DNA of 64,000 nt, taken from Achromobacter sp. Bel. GTDB taxonomy: Bacteria > Pseudomonadota > Gammaproteobacteria > Burkholderiales > Burkholderiaceae_B. The DNA lies in contig NZ_JABBJN010000008.1 of the NCBI RefSeq assembly GCF_012928505.1, forward strand, positions 62,001 through 126,000, written 5' to 3'. Shown here one piece after another: positions 39,595 to 48,591 of the stretch. The notes beneath the pieces were generated by a model. It was not told the origin of the DNA. It saw only the letters and a list, made by a program, of their open reading frames with translations, and did no database searches. The position numbers were made by a program, and so were the translations under genes. Within the stretch, counting starts at the first letter, position 1. Each line of letters starts with the position of its first letter.

Positions 39595-40142
39595 GCAACG
39601 ATTCCCGATTCTGGGGGTGCCCCGCCCGTGGGCACTTCAAGGATGGGCGACGCCACGTCACCGTGCGCTTCTGCGGCGACTGCCTGGCCTTCCTGCTCCA
39701 TCAGCGCCACGATGCGTTCCAGCGATAGCGTGATCGTGGCTTGCTCGAGTTCAGGCAAGGCGTTCAGCGCGTCAGCCAGGTGCTTTTGCAGCGGCGACGG
39801 CGCGCCCTGCGCCAATTCCCGACCGGCGTCGGTGGCCGTGACAAACACGATGCGACGGTCTTCACGGCCGCGTTCGCGGCGGATGAACCCTTTGTCTTCC
39901 AAGCGATCCAGGATGCCGACCACCGTGCTCGGGCTGACGTGCATCTCGCGACTGATGGCAGTGGCCGTCATTGGGCCGTTGGCCATCACCGTGCGCAAGC
40001 ACATCAGCTGGGGCGCGGTGATGTGACTGACCGCGGACAACTGGCGCGAATGCAATGCGATCGAACGCGTGATGCGGCGCAGGGCCCGCAAGATGCGCAG
40101 GTCGTACTGCTGTGTTGGATCGGATTGCGCGGGATGGCTCAT
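39591..40142 (-). CDS. ectR: MarR-family regulator of ectoine genes (EctR-like)
   Basis: Winged-helix regulator of 183 aa. The MarR core is [20 protein letters not shown], then [14 protein letters not shown], the recognition helix region [20 protein letters not shown] and the wing [14 protein letters not shown]. The C-terminal tail is extended and Ala/Pro-rich. The ATG at 40142 (MSHPAQSDP) lies 38 bp downstream of a good -10 box; the longer frame to 40244 would start upstream of the promoter and is rejected. It is the first gene of the ect operon, unlike methylotrophs, where ectR1 is described as divergent. Confidence 0.88.
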   Translation of the reverse strand: MSHPAQSDPTQQYDLRILRALRRITRSIALHSRQLSAVSHITAPQLMCLRTVMANGPMTATAISREMHVSPSTVVGILDRLEDKGFIRRERGREDRRIVFVTATDAGRELAQGAPSPLQKHLADALNALPELEQATITLSLERIVALMEQEGQAVAAEAHGDVASPILEVPTGGAPPESGIVA

Positions 40143-40179
40143 GGAAATTAAGGGTTCGGTCAAATTGATTTCTACACAA

Positions 40180-40208
40180 ATGATATGCGCCCGACTTATT
40201 CGAGTCAA
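40180..40208 (-). promoter_or_regulatory. Promoter of ectR-ectABCD with inverted repeat
   Basis: TTGACT, 17 bases, TATCAT on the minus strand. A GACT/AGTC inverted repeat overlaps the -35 and spacer and may be a regulator site. It lies 38 bp upstream of the ectR start. Confidence 0.7.
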
Positions 40209-40337
40209 ACAAAAATCCCCTGCATGATGTAAATGAATGAACACGGAATTGCAGAAGATGACGGCAGGATTGCCGGACTTGGCACCGTTTCCCCTGGGAC
40301 CGACGTCAATCGTTCGACCTAGTGAAAATCCCCATAT

Positions 40338-40351
40338 AAAACATATGTTTT
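40338..40351. promoter_or_regulatory. Perfect palindrome AAAACATATGTTTT upstream of RpiR gene
   Basis: A 14 bp perfect palindrome in AT-rich DNA, 33 bp before the RpiR-type regulator gene and just after a TATAAA that could be a -10 box. It is a good candidate operator for the regulator itself. Confidence 0.5.
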
Positions 40352-40383
40352 TTTAACAAGACAAGATATACCATTTGTTTTTT

Positions 40384-41340
40384 ATGACAACACAAACCAT
40401 GACCCTGCCCACCCACGTCGCCCAGTCCCTCCAGGAAAAACTGGAGTCGCTGCCGCCCGAGCTGCAACGCGCGGCGCATTGGGTCGCGGCGCATCCTGCT
40501 GAAGTCGGCTTGTGGTCCATGCGCCGGCAGGCCCAGGCGCTGGGCGTGGCGCCCGCCACCATGCTGCGTCTGGCGCGGGCGATTGGCTATGCCAGCTACG
40601 AGGCTTTCCGGCAGCCGTTTCAGCAAGCGCTTGCGGGCGCGGGCAACCCGGGGCTGCGCGACCGCGCCGCCGCCTTGCAGGCCGCGGCGGGCGCCCCTGG
40701 TGCGACCGACGCGACCGGCCATGACGTGCTGACCGGCTACCAGATCCAAGCCATAAGCTCGGTTTGCACCTTGAATCCGCCGGGCACATTCGACGCCGCC
40801 GTGCAGACCCTGCTGAACGCCCGCCAGGTCGGCTTCCTGGGCACCCGTTCGGCCTTCGGCATCGCATTCCAGATGCGTTATGCGTATCAGCTGGTGCGCC
40901 GCAACAGCGTGCTCATCGACGGCTTGGGCGGCGCGCCCGCCGAGCAGGCCGACAACCTGGGGGCCGGCGACGCGCTGATCGTCATCTCGCAGGCCCCGTA
41001 CCCCACAGCCACGGTGCAACTGGCCCGCCAGGTCGCCCAGCGCGGAATCGCGTTGATCGCATTGACCGACGACCCGCTGTCGCCGCTGGCCGTCGAGGCC
41101 CGACATACGCTGCGGTTCGCGCCGCCCGACCGCGACGGCGTCCAGGCGCGGCCCGCGCGGCAAGGACCCGGCTCGTTCTTCCACACCACAGCGGGCCTGC
41201 TGGGCCTGGCGGAACACTTGATCGCGCGCCTGACTGCCCGCGGTGGCGCCGACGTCCTGAACCGCCTGACGGAAGTCGAAGAACGGCTGCGCGCCGACAA
41301 CGTTTACTGGACCGCTCCCGCCTCGCGGCGGCCGGGCTGA
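40384..41340 (+). CDS. RpiR-family transcriptional regulator (HTH plus SIS domain)
   Basis: Regulator of 318 aa. The N-terminal RpiR helix-turn-helix covers about residues 25-85 (RRQAQALGVAPATMLRLARA, GYASYEAFRQPF). A SIS domain follows at about 125-260 (GFLGTRSAFGIAFQMRYAY, ALIVISQAPYP). SIS domains usually bind phosphosugars, but RpiR proteins also control amino acid and amine pathways. The ribosome binding site is weak; TTG at 40375 and ATG at 40399 are other options. It precedes the aminotransferase and TRAP genes in line and probably controls them. Confidence 0.88.
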   Translation: MTTQTMTLPTHVAQSLQEKLESLPPELQRAAHWVAAHPAEVGLWSMRRQAQALGVAPATMLRLARAIGYASYEAFRQPFQQALAGAGNPGLRDRAAALQAAAGAPGATDATGHDVLTGYQIQAISSVCTLNPPGTFDAAVQTLLNARQVGFLGTRSAFGIAFQMRYAYQLVRRNSVLIDGLGGAPAEQADNLGAGDALIVISQAPYPTATVQLARQVAQRGIALIALTDDPLSPLAVEARHTLRFAPPDRDGVQARPARQGPGSFFHTTAGLLGLAEHLIARLTARGGADVLNRLTEVEERLRADNVYWTAPASRRPG

Positions 41341-41382
41341 GCGCTCCGCCTACCCCTCCAACTCACGCATCACGGAATTACC

Positions 41383-42723
41383 ATGAGCCGAACCCATGTC
41401 CTGCATCGTTCCCTACGCCAGACGCCGCCTGTCGCCGTACGCGGCCAGGGCGTGTGGATCCACGACAGCGCCGGCCGCGCCTATCTGGACGGCTCGGGCG
41501 GCGCGGCGGTCTCTTGCCTGGGGCATAACCACCCCGACATCCAGGCCGCCATGCACGCGCAGATCGACGCGCTGGCTTACGCCCACACCAGCTTTTTCAC
41601 GACCGACGTCGCCGAGCAGTTGGCCAACCGCCTGGTGGCCGATGCGCCCGAGGGCATTTCGCATGCGTATTTCGTCTCGGGCGGCTCCGAAGCCGTCGAG
41701 GCGGCGCTCAAGATGGCGCGCCAGTATTTCGTGGAAACGGGTCAGCCGGAACGCCGCCACATCGTGGCGCGGCGCCAGAGCTATCACGGCAACACCCTTG
41801 GGGCATTGGCGGTGGGCGGCAACGCTTGGCGCCGCGCCCAATTCGCACCGCTGCTGATCGACGTCGAACACGTCTCGCCCTGCTACGCCTATCGCGACCA
41901 GCGCCCGGACGAAAGCGCCGAGCAGTACGGCGAGCGGCTGGCGCAGGAACTGGACCAGGCCTTTGAAAAACTGGGGGCCGGCACGGTGATGGCTTTCGTG
42001 GCCGAGCCGGTGGTCGGCGCCACGTCCGGTGCCGTGACCGCGGTGCCCGGCTATTTCCGCCGGATCCGCGAAGTCTGCGACCGCCACGGCGTGCTGCTGA
42101 TCGCCGACGAAGTGATGTGCGGCATGGGCCGCACCGGCACGCTGTACGCGGTGGAGCAGGAAGGCGTCGTGCCCGACCTGATCACGATCGCCAAGGGCCT
42201 GGGCGGCGGCTACCAGCCGATCGGCGCGGTAATGGCGCAACAGCGCATCGTAGACGCCATGCAGCAAGGCAGCGGCTTCTTCCAGCATGGCCACACTTAC
42301 CTCGGCCACGCCATCGCTTGCGCCGCGTCGCTTGCCGTGCAGGACGTTATCCGTCGCGACAACCTGCTGGCGCGCGTGCGCGGACAGGGCGCGGGCTTGC
42401 GCCAGCGGCTGGAACACGCCCTGGGCGAACATCCGCATGTGGGCGACATCCGCGGCCGCGGGCTGTTCATGGGCCTCGAGCTGGTGCAGGACCGCGGCAC
42501 GAAGCAGACGTTCGACCCCGCGTTGACGCTGCATGCGCGGATCAAGCGCGAAGCCATGGCCCGCGGCCTGATGGTCTACCCAATGGGCGGCACCATCGAC
42601 GGCCGCCAGGGCGACCACGTGCTGCTTGCGCCGCCCTTCATCATTACCGACGACGAGCTGGATCAATTGACCGAACGACTGGCCGGCGCCATTGACGCCG
42701 CCATTGCAGCGGCCGGCGCGTAG
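41383..42723 (+). CDS. Class III PLP aminotransferase, omega-amino acid type
   Basis: 446 aa aminotransferase of the AT-III family. The PLP-binding Lys is Lys271 in LITIAKGLGGGYQPI; the metal-free signature LLIADEVMCGMGRTG and GHTYLGHAIACAASLAV are intact. Such enzymes move amino groups from omega-amino acids, diamines or similar compounds. Position between an RpiR regulator and a TAXI-TRAP transporter suggests that it handles the imported compound. The substrate is unknown. Confidence 0.92.
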   Translation: MSRTHVLHRSLRQTPPVAVRGQGVWIHDSAGRAYLDGSGGAAVSCLGHNHPDIQAAMHAQIDALAYAHTSFFTTDVAEQLANRLVADAPEGISHAYFVSGGSEAVEAALKMARQYFVETGQPERRHIVARRQSYHGNTLGALAVGGNAWRRAQFAPLLIDVEHVSPCYAYRDQRPDESAEQYGERLAQELDQAFEKLGAGTVMAFVAEPVVGATSGAVTAVPGYFRRIREVCDRHGVLLIADEVMCGMGRTGTLYAVEQEGVVPDLITIAKGLGGGYQPIGAVMAQQRIVDAMQQGSGFFQHGHTYLGHAIACAASLAVQDVIRRDNLLARVRGQGAGLRQRLEHALGEHPHVGDIRGRGLFMGLELVQDRGTKQTFDPALTLHARIKREAMARGLMVYPMGGTIDGRQGDHVLLAPPFIITDDELDQLTERLAGAIDAAIAAAGA

Positions 42724-42877
42724 CGCCCGCCTGCACGTGCGGCGGGAGGGATTCGCCGCGCGCCGCCCGCCATGCGGGCACGTGATGATTCGCACAGGAC
42801 GTCCCGCAGGCTCGCGGGGCGGCCGACCGCCGGCAAAGACCGGCATATCACGGGGAAAAACCCCATAAGGAGTTTGC

Positions 42878-43882
42878 ATGACCACGTCCGTCAAACATCC
42901 CTTGGGCCATCGCAACGCCTGGACGCTCGCCGCGGCCGGCTTGGCCACGGCATTGCTGTCCATGGCGTCGGCGCCCGCCGCCGCCCAACAGAAGTTCGTC
43001 AGCATCGGCACAGGCGGCGTCACTGGCGTCTACTATGCCGCCGGCGGCGCCATCTGCCGCCTGGTCAACAAAGACCGCGCCTCGCACGGCATCCGCTGTT
43101 CAGTCGAATCCACCGGTGGCTCGGTGTTCAATGCCAACACCATCAAGGCCGGCGAGCTGGACCTGGGCGTGGTGCAGTCCGACGTCGGCTTCAACGCCTA
43201 CAACGGCGAAGGCCAGTTCAAGCAGGCCGGCCCCTATCCCAAATTGCGGTCCGTGTTTTCCATCCACCCCGAACCCTTCACCGTCGTCACGCGCAAAGAC
43301 GCGAACATCAAAAGCTTCGAGGACCTGAAGGGCAAGCGCTTCAATGTCGGCAACCCGGGCTCGGGCACGCGCGCGTCGATGGAGGAACTACTGGCCACGA
43401 TGGGCTGGACGATGAAAGACTTTTCGCTGGCCTCGGAACTGCGCCCCGACGAGCACGGTTCCGCCGTGTGCGACGGCAAGATCGACGGCTTCTTCTATGG
43501 CGTGGGCCACCCGTCGGCCAACATCCAGGACCCCACCACCAGTTGCGGCGCCAAACTGGTCTCGTTGACCGGCCCGGCGGTGGACAAGCTGGTCGAGAAG
43601 TACCCCTACTACGCCCACGCCACGATCCCGGCCGGACTGTATCCGAACAACCCTGCGGAAACCAAGACATACGGCGTCACGGCCACGTTCGTCACGTCCG
43701 CGGATGTGCCAGACGCCACGGTCTACACCGTCGTCAAGGCGGTGTTCGACAACTTCGACGACTTCAAGAAGCTGCATCCGGCGTTCGCCAACCTGAAGCC
43801 GGCGGACATGGTGAAGAACGGCTTGTCGGCGCCGCTGCATCCCGGAGCTGAGAAGTACTTCAAGGAAAAGGGCCTGCTCTAA
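42878..43882 (+). CDS. TAXI-family TRAP transporter solute-binding protein
   Basis: Periplasmic receptor of 334 aa with a signal peptide (cleavage after APAAA near residue 36). The TAXI signature follows at once: [20 protein letters not shown], then [20 protein letters not shown]. The ATG at 42878 follows AAGGAG. It should hand a carboxylate or amino acid to the fused TRAP permease encoded next. The 154 bp gap before it begins with a GC-rich imperfect palindrome (42726-42746). Confidence 0.94.
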   Translation: MTTSVKHPLGHRNAWTLAAAGLATALLSMASAPAAAQQKFVSIGTGGVTGVYYAAGGAICRLVNKDRASHGIRCSVESTGGSVFNANTIKAGELDLGVVQSDVGFNAYNGEGQFKQAGPYPKLRSVFSIHPEPFTVVTRKDANIKSFEDLKGKRFNVGNPGSGTRASMEELLATMGWTMKDFSLASELRPDEHGSAVCDGKIDGFFYGVGHPSANIQDPTTSCGAKLVSLTGPAVDKLVEKYPYYAHATIPAGLYPNNPAETKTYGVTATFVTSADVPDATVYTVVKAVFDNFDDFKKLHPAFANLKPADMVKNGLSAPLHPGAEKYFKEKGLL

Positions 43883-43967
43883 AGCCCGGCCGGCGCGCGC
43901 TTGCCGCTCGCCAGGACACAACGCGCGCCGCCCTGCCGGCGCGCGCCATGACACGTAGGGGAATTTC

Positions 43968-46586
43968 ATGACAAAAGAGCCGCACACGCCGGCCCCGGAC
44001 CTGGAACAGCTTGTCGCCGACGCCGACCGCGGCGGCCGCACCGTGGGCGGCGTCGCCGGCGCCACGCTGGCTGCGGGCGCGCTGATCTGGTCCTTCTTCC
44101 AACTCTGGTACGCCTCGCCGCTGCCGTTCTCGTTCAACTGGGGCATTTTCAACGACACCGAGGCGCGCGCGCTGCATCTGGGCATCGCGATGTTCCTGGG
44201 CTATCTGGCGTACCCGGCCAGCAAGCGCTCCGCGCGCGACCGCATGCCCTGGTACGACTGGATCCTGGCGCTGGCCGCCGGCTTTTGCGGCAGCTACCTG
44301 TATGTCTTCTATAACGAATTGGCTGGCCGCCCCGGGCAGCCCACGCCGATGGATGTCGCAACCGCCGTCATCGGCCTGATGCTGCTGCTCGAAGTCACGC
44401 GCCGCGCGCTCGGCCTGCCCATGACCGTGCTGGGCCTGGTGTTCGTGGCCTACGCGTTGGCGGGCCCGTGGCTGCCTGACGTGCTGGCGCACCGAGGCGC
44501 GTCGCTCGAACGCCTGATGTCGCACATGTGGCTGACCACCGAAGGCGTTTATGGTGTCGCGCTGGGCGTGTCGGTGTCCTACATTTTCATCTTCGTGCTG
44601 CTCGGGTCGCTGCTGGACAAGTGCGGCGCCGGCAACTACATGATGCAGGTCTCGTTCGCGCTGTTGGGCCATCTGCGCGGCGGGCCGGCCAAAGTGGCCG
44701 TGGTGTCCTCGGCGGTCAACGGCCTGGTATCCGCCTCGTCGGTGGCCAACGTGGTCACAGGCGGCATCTTCACGATCCCCCTCATGAAGAAGGCCGGCTA
44801 TGGCGGCGTGCGGGCCGGCGCAATCGAGACCGCGTCATCCGTCAATGGCCAGATCATGCCCCCCGTCATGGGCGCGGCCGCCTTCCTGATGATCGAATAC
44901 GTCGGCATCCCCTACACGGACATCATCCGCCACGCGATCCTGCCCGCGGCGATCTCCTATATCGCGCTGTTCTACATCGTCCACCTTGAAGCGCTGAAGC
45001 TGGGCATCCAGCCGATGATGGCCGCAGGGCCCCCGCGCACGCCGCTGCAGAAGCTGGCGGGATGGGGCATGGGGATCAGCGGCACGCTGCTGGTGATGGG
45101 CGCGGCCTATTGGATCGGCACCGGCGTGCAGGCGGTGGCGGGTGCCGCGGCCATCTGGATCCTGCTGGCGATCCTGGCGGCGCTCTACCTGTGGCTGTTG
45201 CGCGTGGCCGCGGCGCATCCCGACCTGCCGCAGGACATCGACGTCCATCATCCCGTGCGCCCGCTACCCTGGCCCACCGTACGCGCCGGGCTGTATTTCC
45301 TGATTCCGATCGGCATCCTGGTGTGGTGCCTGAGCGTTGAACAACTGTCCGCGGGCCTGTCCGCTTTCTGGGCGGCGATGGCGATGCTGTTCCAGATGGT
45401 GACGCAGCGTCCATTGATCGCCTGGTTCCGCAAGCAGGACGCGGCCCCGGCATGGCGCCAGGGCTGGCGCGACGCCATCGGCGGCCTGCAGGACGGCGCG
45501 CGCAACATGATCGGCATCGCCATCGCGTGCGGCACGGCTGGCCTGATCGTGGGCGCCATCACGCTGACCGGCCTGGGCCTGCGCATGACTGCCTTCGTCG
45601 AACTGGTGTCCATGGGCAACGTGCTGCTGATGCTGATCTTCACCGCGCTGGTCTGCCTGATCCTGGGCCTGGGCATGCCCACGACCGCGAACTACATCCT
45701 GATGGCGACATTGATGGCGCCGGTGGTCGTGGAACTGGGCGCGCAGAACGGCCTGGTTATCCCGCTGATCGCCGTGCACATGTTCGTGTTCTATTACGGC
45801 ATCATGGCCGACATCACGCCGCCCGTGGGCCTGGCCACGTTCGCGGCGGCGGCGATATCGGGCGAAGACCCGATCAAGACCGGCATCCAGGGGGTCACGT
45901 ACGCCGCGCGCACCGCCATCCTGCCGTTCATGTTCGTATTCAACCCGGCCCTGCTGCTGATCGACGTCAACTATGGATGGGAGCTGGCGCTGGTCGTGGC
46001 GGGCGCGACGTTGGCGTCCCTGATCTTCGCCGCCGCCACCATGCGGTGGTTCCGTACGCGCTGCACCTGGGCTGAAGTGGGCGTGCTGCTGCTGGCGGCG
46101 TTCATGCTGTTCCGCCCCGACTGGTTCATGGACCATCTCGCGCCGCAGTACGAAAGCCGTCCCGCCGCCGACATGCAGACAATCGCCGCCGCCATGCCGG
46201 ACAACGGCCGACTGATCGTGGTGCTGCGGGGGATCAATCTGGAAGGCGATGAGCTCACCAAGACCGTCGCCGTCGCCTTGCCCGCGCTGGAGGCGGGCGC
46301 CGATGCGTCGGGCGCCGGACGCCAGCGCCTGGCCGAGGCCGGCGTGACGCTGATGAGCCTGGGCGGCCAGACCCAGATCGGCGGCGTGCGGTTCGGCAGC
46401 CGCGCCCAGCGCTCGGGTTGGGAACAAGGCTGGGACGTGCTGGAAGTCAAAGCGCCCAATCCGCAGCGCTGGTCGGACCATTGGGTCTACCTGCCCGCGT
46501 TACTGCTGCTGGCCGGCATGTGGATGTGGCAAGGCAGGCGGGACGGCGGCGCCGCGGTCGGGCGGCTGCGCGCGCGCTCAGCCTGA
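43968..46586 (+). CDS. TRAP transporter permease, fused small and large subunits
   Basis: Polytopic inner membrane protein of 872 aa. The first part holds the four-helix DctQ-like unit, and the DctM-like large subunit follows with repeated signatures such as SAVNGLVSASSVANVVTGG and LGMPTTANYILMATLMAPVV. The final ~180 residues hold two more membrane segments around a soluble part, resembling the DUF3394 extension of TAXI-type permeases. It works with the upstream TAXI receptor. Its stop codon directly abuts the stop of the convergent DUF418 gene. Confidence 0.94.
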   Translation: MTKEPHTPAPDLEQLVADADRGGRTVGGVAGATLAAGALIWSFFQLWYASPLPFSFNWGIFNDTEARALHLGIAMFLGYLAYPASKRSARDRMPWYDWILALAAGFCGSYLYVFYNELAGRPGQPTPMDVATAVIGLMLLLEVTRRALGLPMTVLGLVFVAYALAGPWLPDVLAHRGASLERLMSHMWLTTEGVYGVALGVSVSYIFIFVLLGSLLDKCGAGNYMMQVSFALLGHLRGGPAKVAVVSSAVNGLVSASSVANVVTGGIFTIPLMKKAGYGGVRAGAIETASSVNGQIMPPVMGAAAFLMIEYVGIPYTDIIRHAILPAAISYIALFYIVHLEALKLGIQPMMAAGPPRTPLQKLAGWGMGISGTLLVMGAAYWIGTGVQAVAGAAAIWILLAILAALYLWLLRVAAAHPDLPQDIDVHHPVRPLPWPTVRAGLYFLIPIGILVWCLSVEQLSAGLSAFWAAMAMLFQMVTQRPLIAWFRKQDAAPAWRQGWRDAIGGLQDGARNMIGIAIACGTAGLIVGAITLTGLGLRMTAFVELVSMGNVLLMLIFTALVCLILGLGMPTTANYILMATLMAPVVVELGAQNGLVIPLIAVHMFVFYYGIMADITPPVGLATFAAAAISGEDPIKTGIQGVTYAARTAILPFMFVFNPALLLIDVNYGWELALVVAGATLASLIFAAATMRWFRTRCTWAEVGVLLLAAFMLFRPDWFMDHLAPQYESRPAADMQTIAAAMPDNGRLIVVLRGINLEGDELTKTVAVALPALEAGADASGAGRQRLAEAGVTLMSLGGQTQIGGVRFGSRAQRSGWEQGWDVLEVKAPNPQRWSDHWVYLPALLLLAGMWMWQGRRDGGAAVGRLRARSA

Positions 46587-47807
46587 TCACTGCGCGCGCG
46601 TCCGCCGCCAGGGCGGCAACGCCCCGATGGTCAGCGCGCGCAGGAACCACTCCACCGGGCCATAGGCATGGCGCCGCAGCCACCATGCGGACAACGGCAA
46701 CTGTGTCGCAAAGATGGCCACCGCAATGCCAGTGGCCGCCAGCGGCGACACCGACGCGAACAGCCGCAGGCCCCAGCCTGTGAACAGGAAGGCGCAAACG
46801 ACGGACTGCATCAGATAGTTGGTCAGCGCCATCCGGCCCGCCGGCGCCAACCACGCGCCGACGAATCCAAGGGCTCTTGTCCGCAGGGCCAGCAGGAAGG
46901 CGGCGGCGTACGACATGCTGAGCAACGGCGCGGTCAGCAGGTCCGCCGCCAGCCCGGGCAGTTCCCAGGCAGCGCCGGCGAACGGCAGCGCCGAGGTGGC
47001 GTACAGCGCCGACCCGGCCAATCCGGGCAGCAGCCCGAAGGCGCACAGCAGCCCCAGCGCGCGCGGCTGTCGCCAAGGATCCGCCAGCGCCTCGCGCCGG
47101 CCCAGCGCGTAGCCAACCAGGAACATTGCAAAAACGAACGGCCCCTGCACGAACAGGACCATGAACCAGACGCTCTCGGTCAATTCCTTGATGTGCTGCG
47201 CGATCGTCGTGCCGATGGTGCCGCGGTAGGCCTCGATGGAGGCCAGCGCTTCCGCCTTGTATAGCGCCTGGTAGCCAGCGGGCACGGGGTCCAGGAAACT
47301 CAAGAACCCCAGGATGGCCCACACTGACGCAGCTACCACGATCAGCCACAACGCGACGCGCAGCGCGCGCTGGGGCGCCATCCCGCGGCAAAGCAGCAGC
47401 CCCAGGCCCAGCAGCGAATAGGTCAGCAAGATGTCGCCTTGGTAGAACAGCACTGCGTGCGCCGCGCCCAGCATCGCCAGCCCGGCCAGCCGCCGCAGGA
47501 AGCGCGGCGCAAAGGCCGCCTGGCTGCGCTCGGCCGCCGACATCTGCAGGGTGAAGCTATAGCCGAACAAGAAGGAGAACAGCAGATAGAACTTGGTCTC
47601 GAACAGCCACGCGATCACCCAGCGCACGGCCAGGTCCAACGGACTGGAATAGGCGGGGTCGGTGATACCCGCGCCATAGAACGGCGACGAGAACACGCCG
47701 ATATTCACGATCAGGATGCCAAAGAGCGCAAAGCCGCGCAATGCGTCCACATGGGCCAGACGGCTGGCGGGTTGAGGGGCGGCATGGGACTGAGGGGCGG
47801 CGCTCAT
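46587..47807 (-). CDS. DUF418-family membrane protein
   Basis: 406 aa protein with about nine or ten membrane segments. The DUF418 pattern is clear: RLAHVDALRGFALFGILIVN at the start, FLFGYSFTLQM, and near the C-terminus AWLAPAGRMALTNYLMQSVV and GPVEWFLRALT. The family's function is unknown; it is often linked to transport or acyltransferase-like membrane proteins. The ATG at 47807 overlaps the tetR stop (ATGA), so the two are coupled. The open frame upstream is a shadow of tetR. Confidence 0.9.
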   Translation of the reverse strand: MSAAPQSHAAPQPASRLAHVDALRGFALFGILIVNIGVFSSPFYGAGITDPAYSSPLDLAVRWVIAWLFETKFYLLFSFLFGYSFTLQMSAAERSQAAFAPRFLRRLAGLAMLGAAHAVLFYQGDILLTYSLLGLGLLLCRGMAPQRALRVALWLIVVAASVWAILGFLSFLDPVPAGYQALYKAEALASIEAYRGTIGTTIAQHIKELTESVWFMVLFVQGPFVFAMFLVGYALGRREALADPWRQPRALGLLCAFGLLPGLAGSALYATSALPFAGAAWELPGLAADLLTAPLLSMSYAAAFLLALRTRALGFVGAWLAPAGRMALTNYLMQSVVCAFLFTGWGLRLFASVSPLAATGIAVAIFATQLPLSAWWLRRHAYGPVEWFLRALTIGALPPWRRTRAQ

Positions 47808-48454
47808 GCGCGGCCCTTCGCGGCTTGGCTGCGGCGCGGCGCGGGGCTTGCCGGCGTCGCGACGGGCGGCAGGCTGCGTTCCAGGGCCTGGTCCAGCAAA
47901 CTGGCGGCAGCCTGGACACCAAAAGCGGGATCCACCACCGACCGGCTGTAGACGCCGTCCAGCAGCAGCAACAGTACGTCCGCCATCTGCGCCAACGGCC
48001 GTGGGGCATTCTGCCCTTTCCAGACCGTCTCCAGCAGCGTCAGCAAGCCGGCCTTGCGCTCGGCCTCGTTCGCCATCACCAGCGCATGCACTCGGGGATT
48101 GCGCACCGCCTCGGCCAGCACTTCCATGCCCAGACGCACAAACGCCGGATCCTGATACAGCGCCAGTTGCCCGTCGACCCACTCGCGCAGGGCTTGGCCT
48201 GCGTCCGGCGCCGCGCCCGCCTCCCGCATCCGCGACCGGATCTCGTCGGTGTCGGAGGCGATCAGCGCCTCGATGAGGTCGGCCTTGCTGGCGTAGTAAT
48301 GGAAAAGGTTGCCGGGGCTCATTGCCGCCTGCTTGCAAATCTGCGCGGTGGACGTGGCGTGGAAGCCGTTTTCGGCAAAGCAGCGCGCCGCGGCCTCCAG
48401 GATGTGGAGGCGGCGTTCCTGCTGTTTGATGGGGTCGGTTTTGCGCATGGCCAT
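47804..48454 (-). CDS. TetR/AcrR-family transcriptional regulator
   Basis: Regulator of 216 aa. The TetR HTH covers about residues 12-58 (ILEAAARCFAENGFHATSTA, QICKQAAMSPGNLFHYYASK). A TetR C-terminal ligand domain follows, with a basic Ala/Pro-rich tail. I use the ATG at 48454 (MAMRKTD) or the next one two codons later, because the longer start at 48493 lies between the -35 and -10 boxes of the promoter. It is coupled to the DUF418 gene. Confidence 0.88.
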   Translation of the reverse strand: MAMRKTDPIKQQERRLHILEAAARCFAENGFHATSTAQICKQAAMSPGNLFHYYASKADLIEALIASDTDEIRSRMREAGAAPDAGQALREWVDGQLALYQDPAFVRLGMEVLAEAVRNPRVHALVMANEAERKAGLLTLLETVWKGQNAPRPLAQMADVLLLLLDGVYSRSVVDPAFGVQAAASLLDQALERSLPPVATPASPAPRRSQAAKGRA

Positions 48455-48481
48455 TAATAGACTGATTGATCTATCTATTAA
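48454..48481 (-). promoter_or_regulatory. Operator-like inverted repeat at TetR gene start
   Basis: Half-sites TTAATAG and CTATTAA are separated by 14 bases and straddle the region from the -10 box to the ATG. This placement fits autorepression by the TetR protein. Confidence 0.5.
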
Positions 48482-48506
48482 ATAGCAGGCCATGGAATCC
48501 GGTCAA
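48479..48506 (-). promoter_or_regulatory. Promoter of tetR-DUF418
   Basis: TTGACC, 16 bases, TATTTA on the minus strand. The -35 box directly follows the parC terminator. Transcription would begin about 15-20 bp before the chosen ATG, giving a very short leader without a visible ribosome binding site. Confidence 0.6.
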
Positions 48507-48507
48507 G

Positions 48508-48535
48508 AAAAAAGGCGGGCCATTCGGCCCGCCTT
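48508..48535 (-). terminator. Intrinsic terminator after parC
   Basis: 10 bp perfect arms (AAGGCGGGCC) with a 4 base loop, ending in a run of six T on the minus strand, 57 bp past the parC stop. Confidence 0.85.
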
Positions 48536-48591
48536 CCCTTATTGCCCTGCTGCACAATCGGGCAGTACCCGATTGCGGCTCCGAAGCGCCC

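Noticed and set aside
48455..48493. Upstream start for the TetR gene (229 aa form)
   Set aside because: That ATG lies between the -35 and -10 boxes of the best promoter and adds residues unlike the family.
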